Shown here in pieces: positions 11,560 to 24,263 of a DNA stretch of 64,000 nt (position 1 is the stretch's first letter; every line of letters begins with the position of its first letter). The DNA is taken from positions 28,789,745 to 28,853,744 of the forward strand of contig CM052357.1 in NCBI GenBank assembly GCA_028551475.1. The letters run 5' to 3'. The notes below the pieces were generated by a model, which did no database searches, was not told the DNA's origin, and worked only from the letters and a program-made list of their open reading frames with translations. A program made the position numbers and the translations under genes. The DNA comes from Casuarina equisetifolia. Lineage: Eukaryota > Streptophyta > Magnoliopsida > Fagales > Casuarinaceae.

Positions 11560-13000
11560 TACAAATAGTGAGCGTTTCTAGGATGTTACTTTCTACCATT
11601 AGCTAGTTAACATTTTTTATCCTCTCCTAGTGTGAGACAGCCCGACATTTTCTATGTTGTCCATTTGGTTTGTTAATTCAAACTTGCTCGTCACTCATTC
11701 TGCAGCTATTTTTCATATGTTCCTATAAGTCAAGAGGGCATTATTGCTGGTCTTATTTTCTTTTTGGTGAAAGGTCAAATTATATATCACCGTAAAAAAT
11801 TTACAAGATTGTTCGGTTACATAATATCATCATTTAAGCTCAAACATTGCGCTTAGCAAATTTCAAAGCTCTTGTAAAAATTTATTACAATTTGTAAGCT
11901 TGACTCCCCTGATAGATGAAATCTTTCCTCTCACATCTTTCTTGATTTTAGCAATAATGGTTGAGTTATCTAGACTTATATCACTAAATCTTCTTCTATT
12001 CTTTTCTCTCCAAATGTGATACAATACGGCATTGAAAGATATATTAAGCAAAGTTGCTGCAAAACTTTTCATCTTGACAATCTTGATCATCCAACATATT
12101 TCAGCTCTCTAATGTTCAATCCTTCAAGTTAATCCACTCATGCCTAACAGAGCCTTCCAGATGTAGTTTGTGAACCTGCATTTAAAAAATAAATGTTCTT
12201 GTGATTCTTCTTCTTGTTGGCAAAGGTTGCATTGTAGATCCACTGAACTATTCCATTTAGCCACCCGATCTACTATGGATAGTTTGTCTTTCAAAGTGAT
12301 GTAGCAAATAACCAATTGCTGGTCTTACTTTCCACAGACTCACAAATTGGTTTAGATGTCAACTGGATCGATAGCTCCATTGGTATTTGCTTTGCCATAA
12401 GCAATTCTTTATTTCTTGGCACATTAATTAAATCTTGCTGTAGAAATTAATCTATCATTTTCTGCCCCAATATTGAAGCCAAATAACTAGGACTTACTTA
12501 TACCACCTCAAATCTTCTTTAGGGTTGAATGATTATTGTCGGATGTGACGGTTCCCCAATCTAGTTTCATTTTTGTTCACAACAAAAGTGCTATCAAACA
12601 GTCTATAATGATGTTTTTATGGTACCAACCATATTGAATAGATTATTGTTTTTCTTTACCTGATTGATGATGTTCTCACCTCATCGTATCTTGATTTCAA
12701 ACTTGCTTTTGCTTATGCTTTTTTATTGTGAGTTTGAGAGGGATATTCGAATATTAGTTCAATGTTGTTTAATGTCCTTTTCATATTACCTTTCAAATTG
12801 AAATTAGATTTGTTTATCTCTTCCTAATAAATAAGCCTAGTTTCATACGGTTTAATGCAACACGTGAGTGAAATCCTTTTTTTTTTTATCTTCTCTTTTC
12901 TTTCTTCCATTGTATACCTCTTCAAATTATTTGGAGTTATCTTGTCTAATTATGGTTTTAAGTAGAAGTTGCTTTGATAAGACATAAAAACTCTAGTTTG
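11560..13000 (+). mobile_element. Ty1/copia remnant (RT end, RNase H, LTR start), interrupted by a LINE
   Basis: Shifting frames give a copia reverse-transcriptase C-terminus (RPDIFYVVHLV near 11640), then, after the nested LINE, an RNase H region (SIGICF and NSLFLG near 12390-12420) and a DVLT-type C-terminus near 12670. A purine-rich tract (gagtttgagaggga, 12732-12745) precedes probable LTR sequence (atattcgaatattag) as in many copia elements. Numerous stops and frameshifts make it non-functional. The 5' end and the far LTR edge are not defined. Confidence 0.65.
11756..12314 (-). mobile_element. 5'-truncated LINE inserted in the copia remnant
   Basis: A perfect 13-bp direct repeat, attgctggtctta, flanks the insertion at 11743-11755 and 12315-12327. 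Read on the minus strand, the 559-bp insert encodes a reverse-transcriptase zinc-binding domain (CNLC, then HLFFKC, about 12228-12180). It continues with the C-terminal AVLYHIWREKNRRRF region and ends in the tail gtgatatataa and an A-rich 3' end at 11756. The 5' truncation and target duplication are typical of LINE retrotransposition. Confidence 0.9.
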
Positions 13001-13960
13001 GTCTTGGAAACAATTAAAGAACACATTTTTAATGTCCCATAGTAACTATGTCTCATGATGAGAAATTACATAAATGGCAAGTGAGTTGAGTTAAAAATAA
13101 TCCTTTAAAATTGTAGAGAATGGTTTAATTTGGGACCTATGCTGTATAACACCACCCTTATACTGAATGCTGTGGGAGAACCATGTCGGATACATAAGAA
13201 AGAAGTGCTTGGAACCCTACAAAAGAAAGGTCAACTTACCATACTTAAAAATGGTTATCAAGTAAAGAGATTATTTTCATATGCACAACTTGCTCTATCA
13301 AGACTCAAACAATGCAAGATACATTGTTTAACACCGTTTGATTGTTGACTGGATCCCCATGGTTTTTCTAACGTTTGGGTGATAGGGGGATAAAAAAAAG
13401 TGATCATCTTATATTATAAATATTTTGATCGCATACTCTCTTTATAGGCGGTAGTATCTTCTTCTCTTGACAATTGGTGTAGGATGAAATGACCGTTTCT
13501 AATGGAGTACCAAAGTATAGTTTCAAATGCATTACTAGATCTCTAATAAACTAGATAATGGCTTTCCACACTTAGGACGTGTTAAAAATGCTTTTCCTTT
13601 AAGAAACTGAGTTTGGCCATGAGTTGTAAGAAATTTCCATTGAGTTATCCAACTTTCCGACATGTAGAAGAACATAGAGGAAAAGAAAGAAAAAAAAAAA
13701 AAAAAGAAAACGAGCAAGAATACTCACCAGACCAAAGATCTAGATGGTAAGAAAGAAGTAACACCAAAGATGAAAGCAACACTTTCTTAAAGTGGAATAC
13801 AAGAAAACAAAGATGGAATTGACAGGATTCATATGTGCTTAGCATTCTGTCAATCAAACACAAACCCCTAGACAAACCCTTATCAACAGCAGAAAGATTG
13901 ACAAGATAGAACAAGAGACACTGCCAAGCGTTCTGTCAATCAAACACAAAAACAAACGAA
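13001..13960. other. Intergenic and 3' flank of DUF247 gene A
   Basis: No gene is recognised. 13842-13864 and 13928-13950 are near-identical direct repeats (gcrttctgtcaatcaaacac); a weaker related pair occurs downstream of gene B (27361 and 27440). These are probably in the 3' untranslated region. An A-rich run lies at 13688-13705. Confidence 0.55.
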
Positions 13961-15568
13961 CTAAAAAATAGAGCCCGACCATTTGGAGCAATTGTACATC
14001 GAGCAAGCAGTCTGCAGCGCAGACAGCAATATCAGAAGGTTAGCCGCCAAAAACGTAAGACACGGCCATGAACCGAAGATGTATTTCTTCAGGGTCGTTC
14101 TCACCCTGACCTTCCAACTCCCCGAATAGTAAGTATTTGCACCTTCGATGGCCTTGTCAAGAATTGGAACTTTCGTTACCATCACAGACTTCGTCATGCC
14201 ATTCCACAGATCTGCTACTTCTTGGTCGCTTTTGAGACGGTTCAAGATGATCCCGGCCTCTCGAAGAATCCTCACATCCTCCTTACTATCGATCAGTCCG
14301 TTCATCAGTTCCGTGTAACGTGTAAAAACCATGACCTCTGGTGCAATACATGCCTCGTATGCCACGAGGTTCCTTAGAACAATTTCCGAGTCGCTGTCCA
14401 AATGAATAACAGGGAGGTAAAACGTTCCTGAAGACTTGTCAAAACTTATAGATCCCAATCCACGCTTTGATGGACGAAATTTGACGCCAATTTTGTGGAG
14501 ATCTGACACGCTTGGGATTGCAATCTCTTCGAGCAAAGGACTGTCGTGTTCCATCTTTTGAGAAGCGCTTTCCACCTCCTCAGCCACGTTCTCTGCCGAG
14601 GTTATGAGATTGTCTATAGCATTCTTGTTTTTAAGCCGAAAAAGATACGAGACGATTGCGAATGGCGCCCCAAGTAAAAGCTTCGCTACTTTTGAGTTGC
14701 GCATTTTGCTGAGAAGGTGAATCGTGGCCAAGTTTATTTGGCATAGTACTGTCATGAACGACTTCAAGGCTTTTCTGAACGTGCCAATGTCTTTGTCCTC
14801 TTTTGGCTCCTCCTGCTCACAAACGGCTACAGGTTGCAGCTTTGGGGCAACCATGCAGTAGAGAAGTTCTAGCAAATGGGCTCTCACGAAACATTCTTCA
14901 CTGAAGTGTTGGTAATCGATGTTCTTGATGGGTGATATATTTTTGCAAAAACCCACCAGCATGGTGGAAAATACTTTGTCATGATCTTCCCACTGATAAA
15001 AACTGAAGACTTCCCTGAGCAAAAAGAGAGGGATTTGATTTTCCAGCATGATGATGTCCCTAAGGATCGCGTGGTGTGCGGTTTTCCTCCTCGTGTAATC
15101 GATAAGATGGGCCATCTTAGATGACACTTGCGTAAGCAAGCCTTCTATTCTGGCGGAGTAGGTCTGGAGATACTCCAACAAGAAGGAAGCGTCAATTGCA
15201 AGTAGCCATGCGAGTGTTTCTTGGTCGAACTCCAAGAACCGGTGGTAGTAAGCGCGGACAGTGCTATCGCTTTCCGCAATGTGGTTGACCAAGTCCGAGA
15301 ATTTGCTTTCTCGGAGCTTTTTTTGTACTCTTTTAGCTGAACTGAGCTTGTAGTGCTCCATCTCCCAGAGGTCGAGCCGCAGGTGATGGTATGGGCCGAA
15401 GGCTACGAGCTGTGGAGTGTATGCTTCCGGTTTGAGAGATAACAGCGTTTTGGGTACGCTGAATATGCTCACAGGAAAGCGGTCATCGTTTTCTTCTGTG
15501 CCTTCTTCTAGGGCTCGACTTATCTGTATGACCCATTCTCTGTCAAGAATAAGGCTGGATGATTCCAT
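13961..15568 (-). CDS. DUF247 / UPF0481 protein, array copy A
   Basis: This intact, intronless 535-residue protein belongs to the plant DUF247 family (resembling UPF0481 At3g02645-type proteins), whose biochemical role is unknown. Visible family features are SIFSVPKTL (34-42), AFGPYHH (56-62), LENQIPLFLL (175-184) and a C-terminal hydrophobic segment at about 500-522 that likely anchors it in a membrane. The start is the ATG at 15568-15566. Upstream open frame exists, but its first codon is TTG and it translates the TC-rich leader. The upstream ATG used by copies B and C is ACG here, so MESSS is the only sensible start. Copies B and C are closely similar along the whole length. A membrane role is inferred. 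Confidence 0.93.
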   Translation of the reverse strand: MESSSLILDREWVIQISRALEEGTEENDDRFPVSIFSVPKTLLSLKPEAYTPQLVAFGPYHHLRLDLWEMEHYKLSSAKRVQKKLRESKFSDLVNHIAESDSTVRAYYHRFLEFDQETLAWLLAIDASFLLEYLQTYSARIEGLLTQVSSKMAHLIDYTRRKTAHHAILRDIIMLENQIPLFLLREVFSFYQWEDHDKVFSTMLVGFCKNISPIKNIDYQHFSEECFVRAHLLELLYCMVAPKLQPVAVCEQEEPKEDKDIGTFRKALKSFMTVLCQINLATIHLLSKMRNSKVAKLLLGAPFAIVSYLFRLKNKNAIDNLITSAENVAEEVESASQKMEHDSPLLEEIAIPSVSDLHKIGVKFRPSKRGLGSISFDKSSGTFYLPVIHLDSDSEIVLRNLVAYEACIAPEVMVFTRYTELMNGLIDSKEDVRILREAGIILNRLKSDQEVADLWNGMTKSVMVTKVPILDKAIEGANTYYSGSWKVRVRTTLKKYIFGSWPCLTFLAANLLILLSALQTACSMYNCSKWSGSIF

Positions 15569-16080
15569 GGTTTTTAGCTCAGAAAACGTGATCTCTTCAG
15601 GGAGAGAGAGGGAGAGAGAGAGAAATGTGTTTGGCAAAGGGTGGGAGAGAAAGAGCAGTATGCTTCTTCTTCTTTCTTTTGCTGAATAAATGCTCCGTTC
15701 TTCTGTTTCTTGAGCTGTGTTTGGGCACTCTTTTATAATGGGAAGGGCGGCTTACTCTTTCTACAAAGATTTTAAGCACTGTGAGAATGGGAAAACCTTG
15801 ATCGTCGTTATACCACGTTTGAAACGTGGAACCTGCTTTTATTCTCTCTCCCTTTCTTCGAAGTTACTATGAATTTTCTGGCAGGCTACGATTAGCTAAT
15901 TGGGTCAAAAACTTGGAAGAACTGGTGAGGTTTCACGCAAAACAAAAACGACGTACGATATTTCTTTATTCTTTCGTTGCCTCGGTGGGCGCACTTCTTG
16001 TCCTGGGAACCCAAGCAGGCATGAACTTCTTTTGCCGTCCACATATTTGTATGATCTGCCTTGCGGATTTTGAAAAATAG
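15569..16080 (-). promoter_or_regulatory. Promoter and leader of DUF247 gene A
   Basis: Read on the minus strand, TATAAAA lies at 15737-15731, about 165 bases upstream of the ATG. A TC-rich tract at about 15622-15600 falls in the probable 5' leader. The interval up to about 16075 aligns with the corresponding region of gene B (15863-16075 against 29405-29630) and in part with gene C, so the proximal promoter was copied with the gene. Confidence 0.65.
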
Positions 16081-17680
16081 CATAATTTTTATATTTAAAA
16101 GTTATATTTTATATGAGACTTTTTATCTTCAGCATTTTTTTTCACACTAATCATACATTGAGCCAAAGTTAAATGGAAGGAAACAAAGATAAGCTTAAAG
16201 TTAACTAGGAGATAAAGGAGATTAAGCCAAGGGCTAATTTTATATTAAAAATAAGTTTATATTCCAGCTTAAAAATTAATTTAAGAGATGAGATGATTGA
16301 TTTTTAAATTTAAATTATTTTTTTATGTGAGACTTTCGTCCTTAATATCATTTATACCATGAAATTCTTCCATGAATTCAAACAAAGGTCTCATTTTTTT
16401 TTATTTTTATGAATATGTGAGTTCATTCATCTAAAGACAAAATAATATAAAGACTTAGGGACAATATTCCATCATTACAAATCATCTAACAAAAGATTAA
16501 ATTTGAAATCTTCTAATTTTAACATAACAAAAATTTATTTAAAAGGGTTTAATGTTATTAACTAGAAATGTTATTGCACATACTAAGGATCTCACTCTTT
16601 TTAATTGTTAAGCAAACTCAACTTTATCAATTATAATGTTTCACTAACCCTAGATCCATGTCCTAAAAAATGAATCAATACTCTTGACTTGAGCTCCATC
16701 ATGGTCATGTACTATTTATATAATATAACTTCTACTTTTTAGTATGCTAATTCATTTTAAGCACAGATAAAATCACAAAGAAATCATTAACAAACAAGCG
16801 ATGATGCGAATTAGGCTAAAAGGGATTTAACTTAGTCCTTCAAACCATATAAATATGATATCAAACAAAACAGTAACAACAAAAACATGCACTTTCAAAA
16901 GCTTCTTGCCCAGACTGTAGCTTTACCGGATGACCATTCATTCTCTGTTCCTCTGTTTTTTCAGAGAAAGTCCGAGATCGCTCAACCGTGGCATATAACG
17001 TGTGGCCAAAACCATGTCGCGGTATTTGTCCATGTTTTCACTGTGGTGTTTTTCTCTGTAGAAGGCTCAATGATGGCAATATCACGAATAAAAGATCGAC
17101 TGGCGGCTTCCTCTTTTCGTACGGCTTTATTCCGCTGTCTATCAGCAAAAGATGAATGAGATAATTGGAGATAACTTTGCCGGTACGGCAGGCGCCGGTG
17201 GGCAGGAGCGAAGTTGGCGTGTTTGAACGGATCTGTCTAACGGAATGCTCACGAAAGGTACTTCTTTGGGTCCATCTGCGTGAAAAGTGTGCGAAATGAT
17301 CGTCAGAGGTTTGACGATGGTGATATAAACAAGCGAGGTCCATTCCTGCTTCCACACAAGTCCTTTGTTCCGTGGATATCCACAACTCTCCTCACATGTC
17401 TTTGTTTTATCTGCAAACACTGCAAACACTCCTAAATACCTTTGAAACCTGGAGTAGTTGTTAAAGATTACTCGATTTCCTTTCTTAAAAGCAGTCATTG
17501 AGAAAAAGGACATTTTAACCTATGGGGAACATGTTTAGGTAAAGACGTTAACTATGCAGAACAATCCTTCTTTAATACGCCTTTCCATTCTACACATGGA
17601 CCCGTTTGAAAAGATAGAATAGATATGACGAGGTTCAACCCATTTTGAGGTATCACGTTTAAGTCTAAGTTTGATACTAT
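16081..17680. repeat. Upstream duplicated block, unit A
   Basis: This aligns with 29640-30860 (unit B); its core at 16960-17400 also aligns with 37640-38030 (unit C). The core is richer in G and C than its surroundings. Shared landmarks are tcaaccgtg, gtccat-ttttca-cgtgg and a late gatmtaaacaagcgrggt stretch. Short frames on both strands are not conserved among the copies, so it looks like a regulatory block or a fragment of an old gene. I cannot tell which. Confidence 0.6.
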
Positions 17681-18838
17681 ATAAAGAATTATTCAACTTC
17701 CTTTCTTAAAATTGTTCATTAGAAAAGGGAAATATATGAGATCAGCATTATTTAACAATAATATTAAATTAATTATTTAAAGAATATTACCTTACCTTTT
17801 TACCTAATAAGAAAATTACAATTCTGTTAATTCTAATTTTGCTCATTGTGCTTTTGAGCACATTGCAAGTTTTTTTGTGGCCACGCAAAACCACTCCACT
17901 TTCCCACGTAAAGAAGCTGTATGGTTTACAACTTAACCGTTTTGTTTGACTCCCTATTTCCCCTTTAGCACAAACAGAAGCTGAAGAGCCTGAAATGAGG
18001 GCGAGAGAGAGAAGGCGACAAAAGAAAAGCTGATTTTTGAGATACTACATTTCTATTGTGTTGTAAGGAGAATATTTGGTGGTTGAGATAGGTTTGAACA
18101 TTAAGATGTACGGATATATATTTTAGGGTTTGTGTACCGACAAGTGGTTTTGAATATGTAAGAGGATTTGTGGCCATGTTATTCTTGTTGAGCTGGAGCT
18201 TTACACAGTTCTGTTCTTGTTCTGTTTTGTTGTTTTATGTGAGGATAATGTGCTGTGGGCACAGTTCCGCCGTGTTCCCTGACTTGACTATCTAGTGAAA
18301 CCCTGCAGTGTTTTATAGTTTGTACGACAGACTGAACCAAGGCAGATTTTGAGTTTCTCCAAACGAAAAAGGAAACCTTGTGTTCATGAAGAAATTATTT
18401 AAAGAACCCAAGATTCAACTTAAATGATAGTTCATAAGTTGAGGACTTTTTTTTTTCATATGCAAACATTATTCAATAATCGTTTCTCTTCTATGTGGAA
18501 CTTTCATCTTTAACAAAAACAAAAAGTATACCACAGGAAAATACTTCTCTCCTGGCAAACTAAAGTAGCTAATAACAAGTTCAATTAACCCAACACGTAC
18601 GATATGAGATGCGAAGTGGACTTGGCATTGGTTTGCTTTCTCCATGGAAATGCCATGTTAAGTCATTTTATTAGTCTTTGTCAATTACTCCCCTTCATTT
18701 TAGCCGGCACCAATCTTCTTTGTCCAGTCAAATCGGAATACTCTTTTGGGTGTAGGAGATGGAAAACGTTGTTTTCGTTTTCCTTTATTTTTATGTAAGG
18801 ATCTAGTAAGTCAGATAGATTTAGCTATCCTAGCCTAT
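17681..18838. other. Intergenic, unit A
   Basis: No gene is recognised. 18330-18430 aligns with 30870-30955 of unit B (shared ttgtgttcatga). About 390 bp from 18430 to 18820 has no counterpart in unit B, after which gctatcctag rejoins unit B at 30960, so a second small insertion or deletion separates the units. Confidence 0.5.
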
Positions 18839-18843
18839 CACCT

Positions 18844-19489
18844 TGTAAGAACACTATATGCAATACATGTAACACCTACAACACCTTTTGAAGTTGATGA
18901 ACTCTTTGATGAAGAGTTCTCCTCCAGGGGTCTTTAAGACTCTCATCTATGAGGCTAAAAGAGGGTTTTCCCTCTCATCTAGTAGATGCAAGTTGATGAT
19001 ATTGTTTCCACAAATAACCCACATGAAGACTTAATCTATTCACAAACAGGGGGATTTCCTCTTTCCTCAGCTGAGTTAATGGTGGCCCCTCTACATATGT
19101 CTCTACTCATAATGATCTAGTACAAGTTCCTCAACCAATGACGTTCTCCTTGTCGAGGCTTCTTTCTCTCCACTTGCAATTACTAATGACAAGATACGGT
19201 AAAGCAGCCAGTGGATGGCAAAGTGTATTTCCCTCACCATTGAAATGATGAAGATTAGTTACTAGATGGCAAGCACAAGTTGGGTATTAAGAGCAACTTG
19301 TATTGGTTTCAGAATTGATGCATGTATTAGGTAGTTGATATATAGCATATTGTTTTGAGTTGTTTGCATCAAGTAAAGCAGCAAATGTTTAGTAGTTCCG
19401 AGTGTTTCAAAGTATTTTGCATTAGTTGCATAAATAAAGGCTATCTTTTTTAATCCTTCTGTATTTCTTCCATTTTATAAGTTTCTTCT
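18844..19489 (+). repeat. 5' LTR of the copia element
   Basis: The 646-bp LTR begins tgtaagaacactatatg and ends ttataagtttcttct. It is clearly alignable with the 3' LTR but differs by many substitutions and small gaps, which implies an old insertion. A TATA-like ataaataaagg (19430-19440) lies near its end. Confidence 0.88.
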
Positions 19490-19501
19490 TGATGTTAGAG
19501 C
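19490..19501 (+). other. Primer binding site, initiator tRNA-Met type, mutated
   Basis: tgatgttagagc directly follows the LTR and matches the common plant copia primer site TGGTATCAGAGC at 9 of 12 positions. All three differences are transitions. Confidence 0.75.
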
Positions 19502-19554
19502 ATCAATCTTGACCACTTTATACCTTATTTTATTATGGCTCAAAAAAATACTAA

Positions 19555-22500
19555 AAATTCAAATTCCTTTCCCACCCTTGTCAATGTGGTCAATTTTGTC
19601 ACTATTAAGCTCATAAAAGAAAACTACTTCCTTAGATAATATAGATAAAATCTTTCATTTGAATTCAAAAACTTACTTGGTTAATCAATGGGTCTACTTC
19701 TCGTTCTACCAAACATATCAACATAGGAGATTATCAAGAGACAAATCCAAATTATAAATCATGGATCCAAATCGATGCATTGGTGAAATCTTAGGTCATC
19801 AACACAATCTCAGAAGAAACCGTGTGTCATATTTTTTAGCTAGAAACTACTACCCATGTATAAGAAGAATTAGCAAATCATTTTGCTCAAAAGACGAAAA
19901 CTCAAGAATTTAAGCTACTTGTTCAACTCAACAATTTAAATAGAAGAGGTTAGACTTTGACAATCTTTCTCACTAAATTTAGAAGCCTACTAAATTACCT
20001 TAGCTCCATAGGTAAACATATGTCTAACTTTACCAAAACTTTTTGTCTTTTTAAAAGTTCAAAACAAAATTATGAATTTTTTTTTAATGAATATGTGAAA
20101 TTATTCATTAAAAAATAAGAAAGTAAAAAAGCTTAAAGATGCACCTTAACACTACAAAAATTATGATTCTTTCAAAGATGCTATGTTTCGTCCCTCTTTA
20201 CTTCTATTCAATGTGGTTGTCTCTTAGCTTCAAGCTTATAAAGTACAACATAGCCACTATCAAGAAATCACTCATCCTATTGCAAATGACCATGGAGCCT
20301 ACTTAGCACAAAGAAGAGGACACGATGGTTAAGGAAACTCTTAAGGAAGAAATTTATCACAACATTTAACCTTACAAGGTCAAGGCTTTTTACCATCAGC
20401 ATGAAATGAACAAAATCAAAGCCAAACAAGGCGTAATGCCAATAAGAATCCTTAGCAAAATAACATTTTTGATAACAATTCTAATCCCAATAATCATCTT
20501 GTTACCATCTATCATATATGTAGAAAAAGGAAGCATATTGCCTTAAATGTTAGAAATGGTTTGACCATACCTATCAAGTTGAAGATATTCCAAGAGCATT
20601 AGTTGCTCTCCAAGTTACTGATCAAATAATGTACAATGGATTATTAACTTTTAAGTATTATCTCACATTTCAAAATCAACAAGTAATCTTTCTACCTATA
20701 ATCAATCCAAAGGAAAAGAAAATATTTTGATAGGAAATAGTCAACAATTGTCTATCACTCATGTTAGATCTGCATATATGAACAAAAGGAAACTTTAGTT
20801 GAAATCAGTTTTAGTTGCACCACAAATGAAGCAAAATCTTTTGTCTATTAGAAAACTTACAAATGATTACCCTTGTCTAGTAATTTGACAAACATTCTTT
20901 TATTGTTAAAAACCTGGTAACACAAGAAATCCTATTTAGGGGATCTAGAAAAGGAGATATTTATATGCTACCTTCCAAAAAAATCTAGGGTTATTTTTCT
21001 TCACAACAACAAGAGATTAACAATAGCACTTGGCACAAAAGATAGATCATTCAAATCTCCATCTTTTGAAATTTCTTCCAAATCAAAAGTAATTGAAATA
21101 AAGGGTAACATGCCCTTTTCTTGTGTAACTTGCTTAGCAAGTAAAAGTTAACTTTTTTCCTTCTGGAACATTTACTCATGGATCATTTATGCCTTTGGAT
21201 AAAATTCATAGTGATCTATGGAGACCCTCTCCCACATCATTTTGTCAAAATTATTTGTATTTTGCAATCTTAGTTGATAATTGTACTCATTTTACTTGAC
21301 TTTTTCTAATAAAAAAACAAATTTGAATTATATCAAGTACTTGATGATTTCAAGAATATGGTAGAACCTTAATTTGATTCAAGATGAAGGTGCTACAATT
21401 TGACAATGGTGGTAAGTTCACAAGTACAAAAGTTACAAATTTCATGAGAGAATGTGGAATAATATATTAATTTTCTTATCCTTCCCCTAAATAGAATGAT
21501 CTTGTAGAAAGGAAATATCAATACATTATTGAATTGGGAAGATCAATGATGATTTAAGCCAATGTTTCTTAAAAATACCAAGTAGAAGCCTTCGTTATTA
21601 TAGTATATCTCAACAATTGTCTTCTTACACCAGCTCTTCAAAATAAGCAACCCTTTGAAGCTTTGTTCCATAAACAACTTGATTATAGGCCTTTGAGAGT
21701 TTTTGACTCACAATGTTTTTTGTACCTAGGCACTAGTCTTATTGATAAATTGTCAATAAAATCACTACCATGTGTCTTTTTGAAGTACAATGCACACCAC
21801 AAAGGTTACAAATGCTTGCACTTACCATTAAAGAGAATTTTATTTCACATCATATTATCTTTGATGAACATGTTTTTCCTTTTATTAGAGAAGAAATGTT
21901 GAATGACAAGGAGGATGAAATGTTCTATAATTTATTAGGAATTAATCTTCTTGATCAACATAGTCCAAATCCTTCATTAAATTGTAATGGAATCATTTCT
22001 TTACCTAATCAAATTGGGAGAATGGCCTTCAAATCACTTGTTATAATCTCAAGAGTTTGTCCATGTTAGCTTATGATGTACCTCTTCCTTTGAATATAGA
22101 AGAAGATTATGGGAATCAACTAACAACATTGAAAACCCCTTCTTTGACCATAAAACCCTGTGCAATAAGTAGAATACATCAGCCATCCATTCTCTTTCTT
22201 ATAACCCTTCGGACATGGAAGCTTAGGATTCCCATTCACTGCATGCACAACCCATTTCTCCAAATAATAACTTGAAAGCTACAAATTTTGCTCCCTAAAT
22301 AGATTTGGTGTCAACTCTTCACCCTATACAGCACTAGCATGCAAACTCGTTGGGTAATGATGAGACTTTTGAGCCTTTTTGGCCTATGACCCTATGCTCT
22401 TCAAATGTGGCAATGCGTGAGCACTCCTCTTTTCATGCATCAAGTGATCAACTACCATTTGATCATGCAATATCTTACGAAAAACTTCTTTATTGATCTG

Positions 22501-24160
22501 CCTTTGGAAAGTCCTCCGCATAACATTAGTTTGAAACCCTTAAAAGGTGCTTTGTCCTTAAACAACCCTACTTTACCTTCCTTCTATCAAGCTCTCTTCA
22601 CTTGCTCTTGATCCTTCACTTCATCATTCTTTTACTTGTCTTACTCCTAAGCCATATTGCACACATTCAAAGATGACGAGAAGCCAAGTTGGAGTTCGAC
22701 AAAGCAACCCTTGTTATGCTTTATACTCTCATCACATTATCCTTCCAATTCCAAGTACCATTCCAAAGGCTTTTTGAAGATCCTTGTTGGTAACCTACAA
22801 TGGAAGCTAAGATGACCTCTTTGCATTGAAATTATACTTGGACATTAGTTCTTCCACATCTTGGTATGAATATTGTGGGCTATAAATGGGTTTACAAACC
22901 CAAGCTTACCTCCATTGGGACTCTTGATCAACTAAAGACACATCTTATGGCCAAAAGATTCCATTAGGAACCTAAGATAGACTATTTGGAGACTTATAGT
23001 CTTGTGGTAAAGCCAACAACTACTTGTATTGTACTTACACTTATTGTTGTTCAATGTTAGGAGCAACATCAACACGGCATAAATAATGTACATTTTCATG
23101 GACTTCTTATTAAGCCTATTTTTAAGGAACAACCTCTAAGCTTTCAAGATCTTTAGCATCTTTATCATGTTTGTACTCCTAGTCATGCTCTATATTTCCT
23201 ATAGTAGGCTTTGCAAGCCTAGTTTGATTTTCTATTTTCTTTCTTGTTGGAATTTGGCTTCTTTTGTTTTGTGCATGATACTTCTTTATTTATCTATAAT
23301 AAGGATGGTGTACAACTCTAGTTACTATTATCTATCAATGATCTAGTTATTGGAAATTCCTCTCATAATCAAGTTAGTGGCATGTTGCCTATCAAGGATC
23401 TTGGTGTCTTACATCATTTCTTGGCTATGGAAGTTTCATAAGATGATAGGTTTATTTTTGAATCAATGGCAATATGCTCCAAACATTCTTCATCATGCGG
23501 AGATGGATGAGTGTCATCTTGTTAGTACTCTTATGGGAGTTAAAACTAGCTCATTACCTTATGGTGATGCTTCCTTTGCTCATTCCACCTTGTATCATAG
23601 TCTTCTAAGGGCACTTTAGTACCTAACTTTTACTCAACCAAATCTCAATTTTCCTGTAACTCATCTTTGACAACATAATTTAGCTCCCATTAATTAGCAT
23701 TTCTTTTAGTTGAATCAAATGCTACACTATATGCATGGCACAACCAATCTTTCTTTGTGCATGCATTCTTAATCTCTATGACTTTACAAATTCTAATTAC
23801 AAGAATTGCTTAGCTTTAACATTCCACTATTGGTTACTATTTTTTTTATTGGTGCAAATTAGTTTCGTGGTCTTCTAAGTGCTAGGGTAGTGTTTCTCAT
23901 TCTTCTATTGAATCTAAGAACCAGGCTTTTGCAATAAACACCACCAAAGCTATATGGATCTTTCATTTATTGTGAGATCTTGGTGCTACTCAAACTTCCC
24001 CTACCTATTTGTTATCTGATAATGTTTATGCCCTTCATTTGATGACTAAACTAATTTTTCATAGTCATACTAAGCATATTGAAGTTAATTACCACTTTGT
24101 TAGAGAAAAAATGGCTTAGGAGTTCTTTATCACTATTTATGTTCCATATCTATGTTCCTT
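19555..24160 (+). pseudogene. Degenerate copia gag-pol
   Basis: Recognisable pieces in order are a gag start (NFVTIKL-KENYFL, about 19590), integrase core (KIHSDLW near 21206, NDLVERK near 21500), the segment ending LRVFDSQCF (about 21690), RT (NIVGYKWVYKPKL near 22875; VVKPTTTCIVLTL near 23010), and RNase H (LVSWSSK near 23850). Stops and frameshifts interrupt all of them. A purine-rich tract, gagatggga (24255-24263), abuts the 3' LTR. Confidence 0.85.
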
Positions 24161-24263
24161 TTGAAAATCAACTTGTGAACTTGTTCACCCAGTTGTTCTC
24201 TAAGGATCATTTCACTTAATTTAGCAACAAACTTGGCATCTCCCTCTCATGTTTGAGATGGGA

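Noticed and set aside
17038-17513. Minus-strand frames of 115 and 123 codons in the unit A upstream block
   Set aside because: They overlap each other in different frames, and only a short part is kept in unit B and none in C; no domain is seen.
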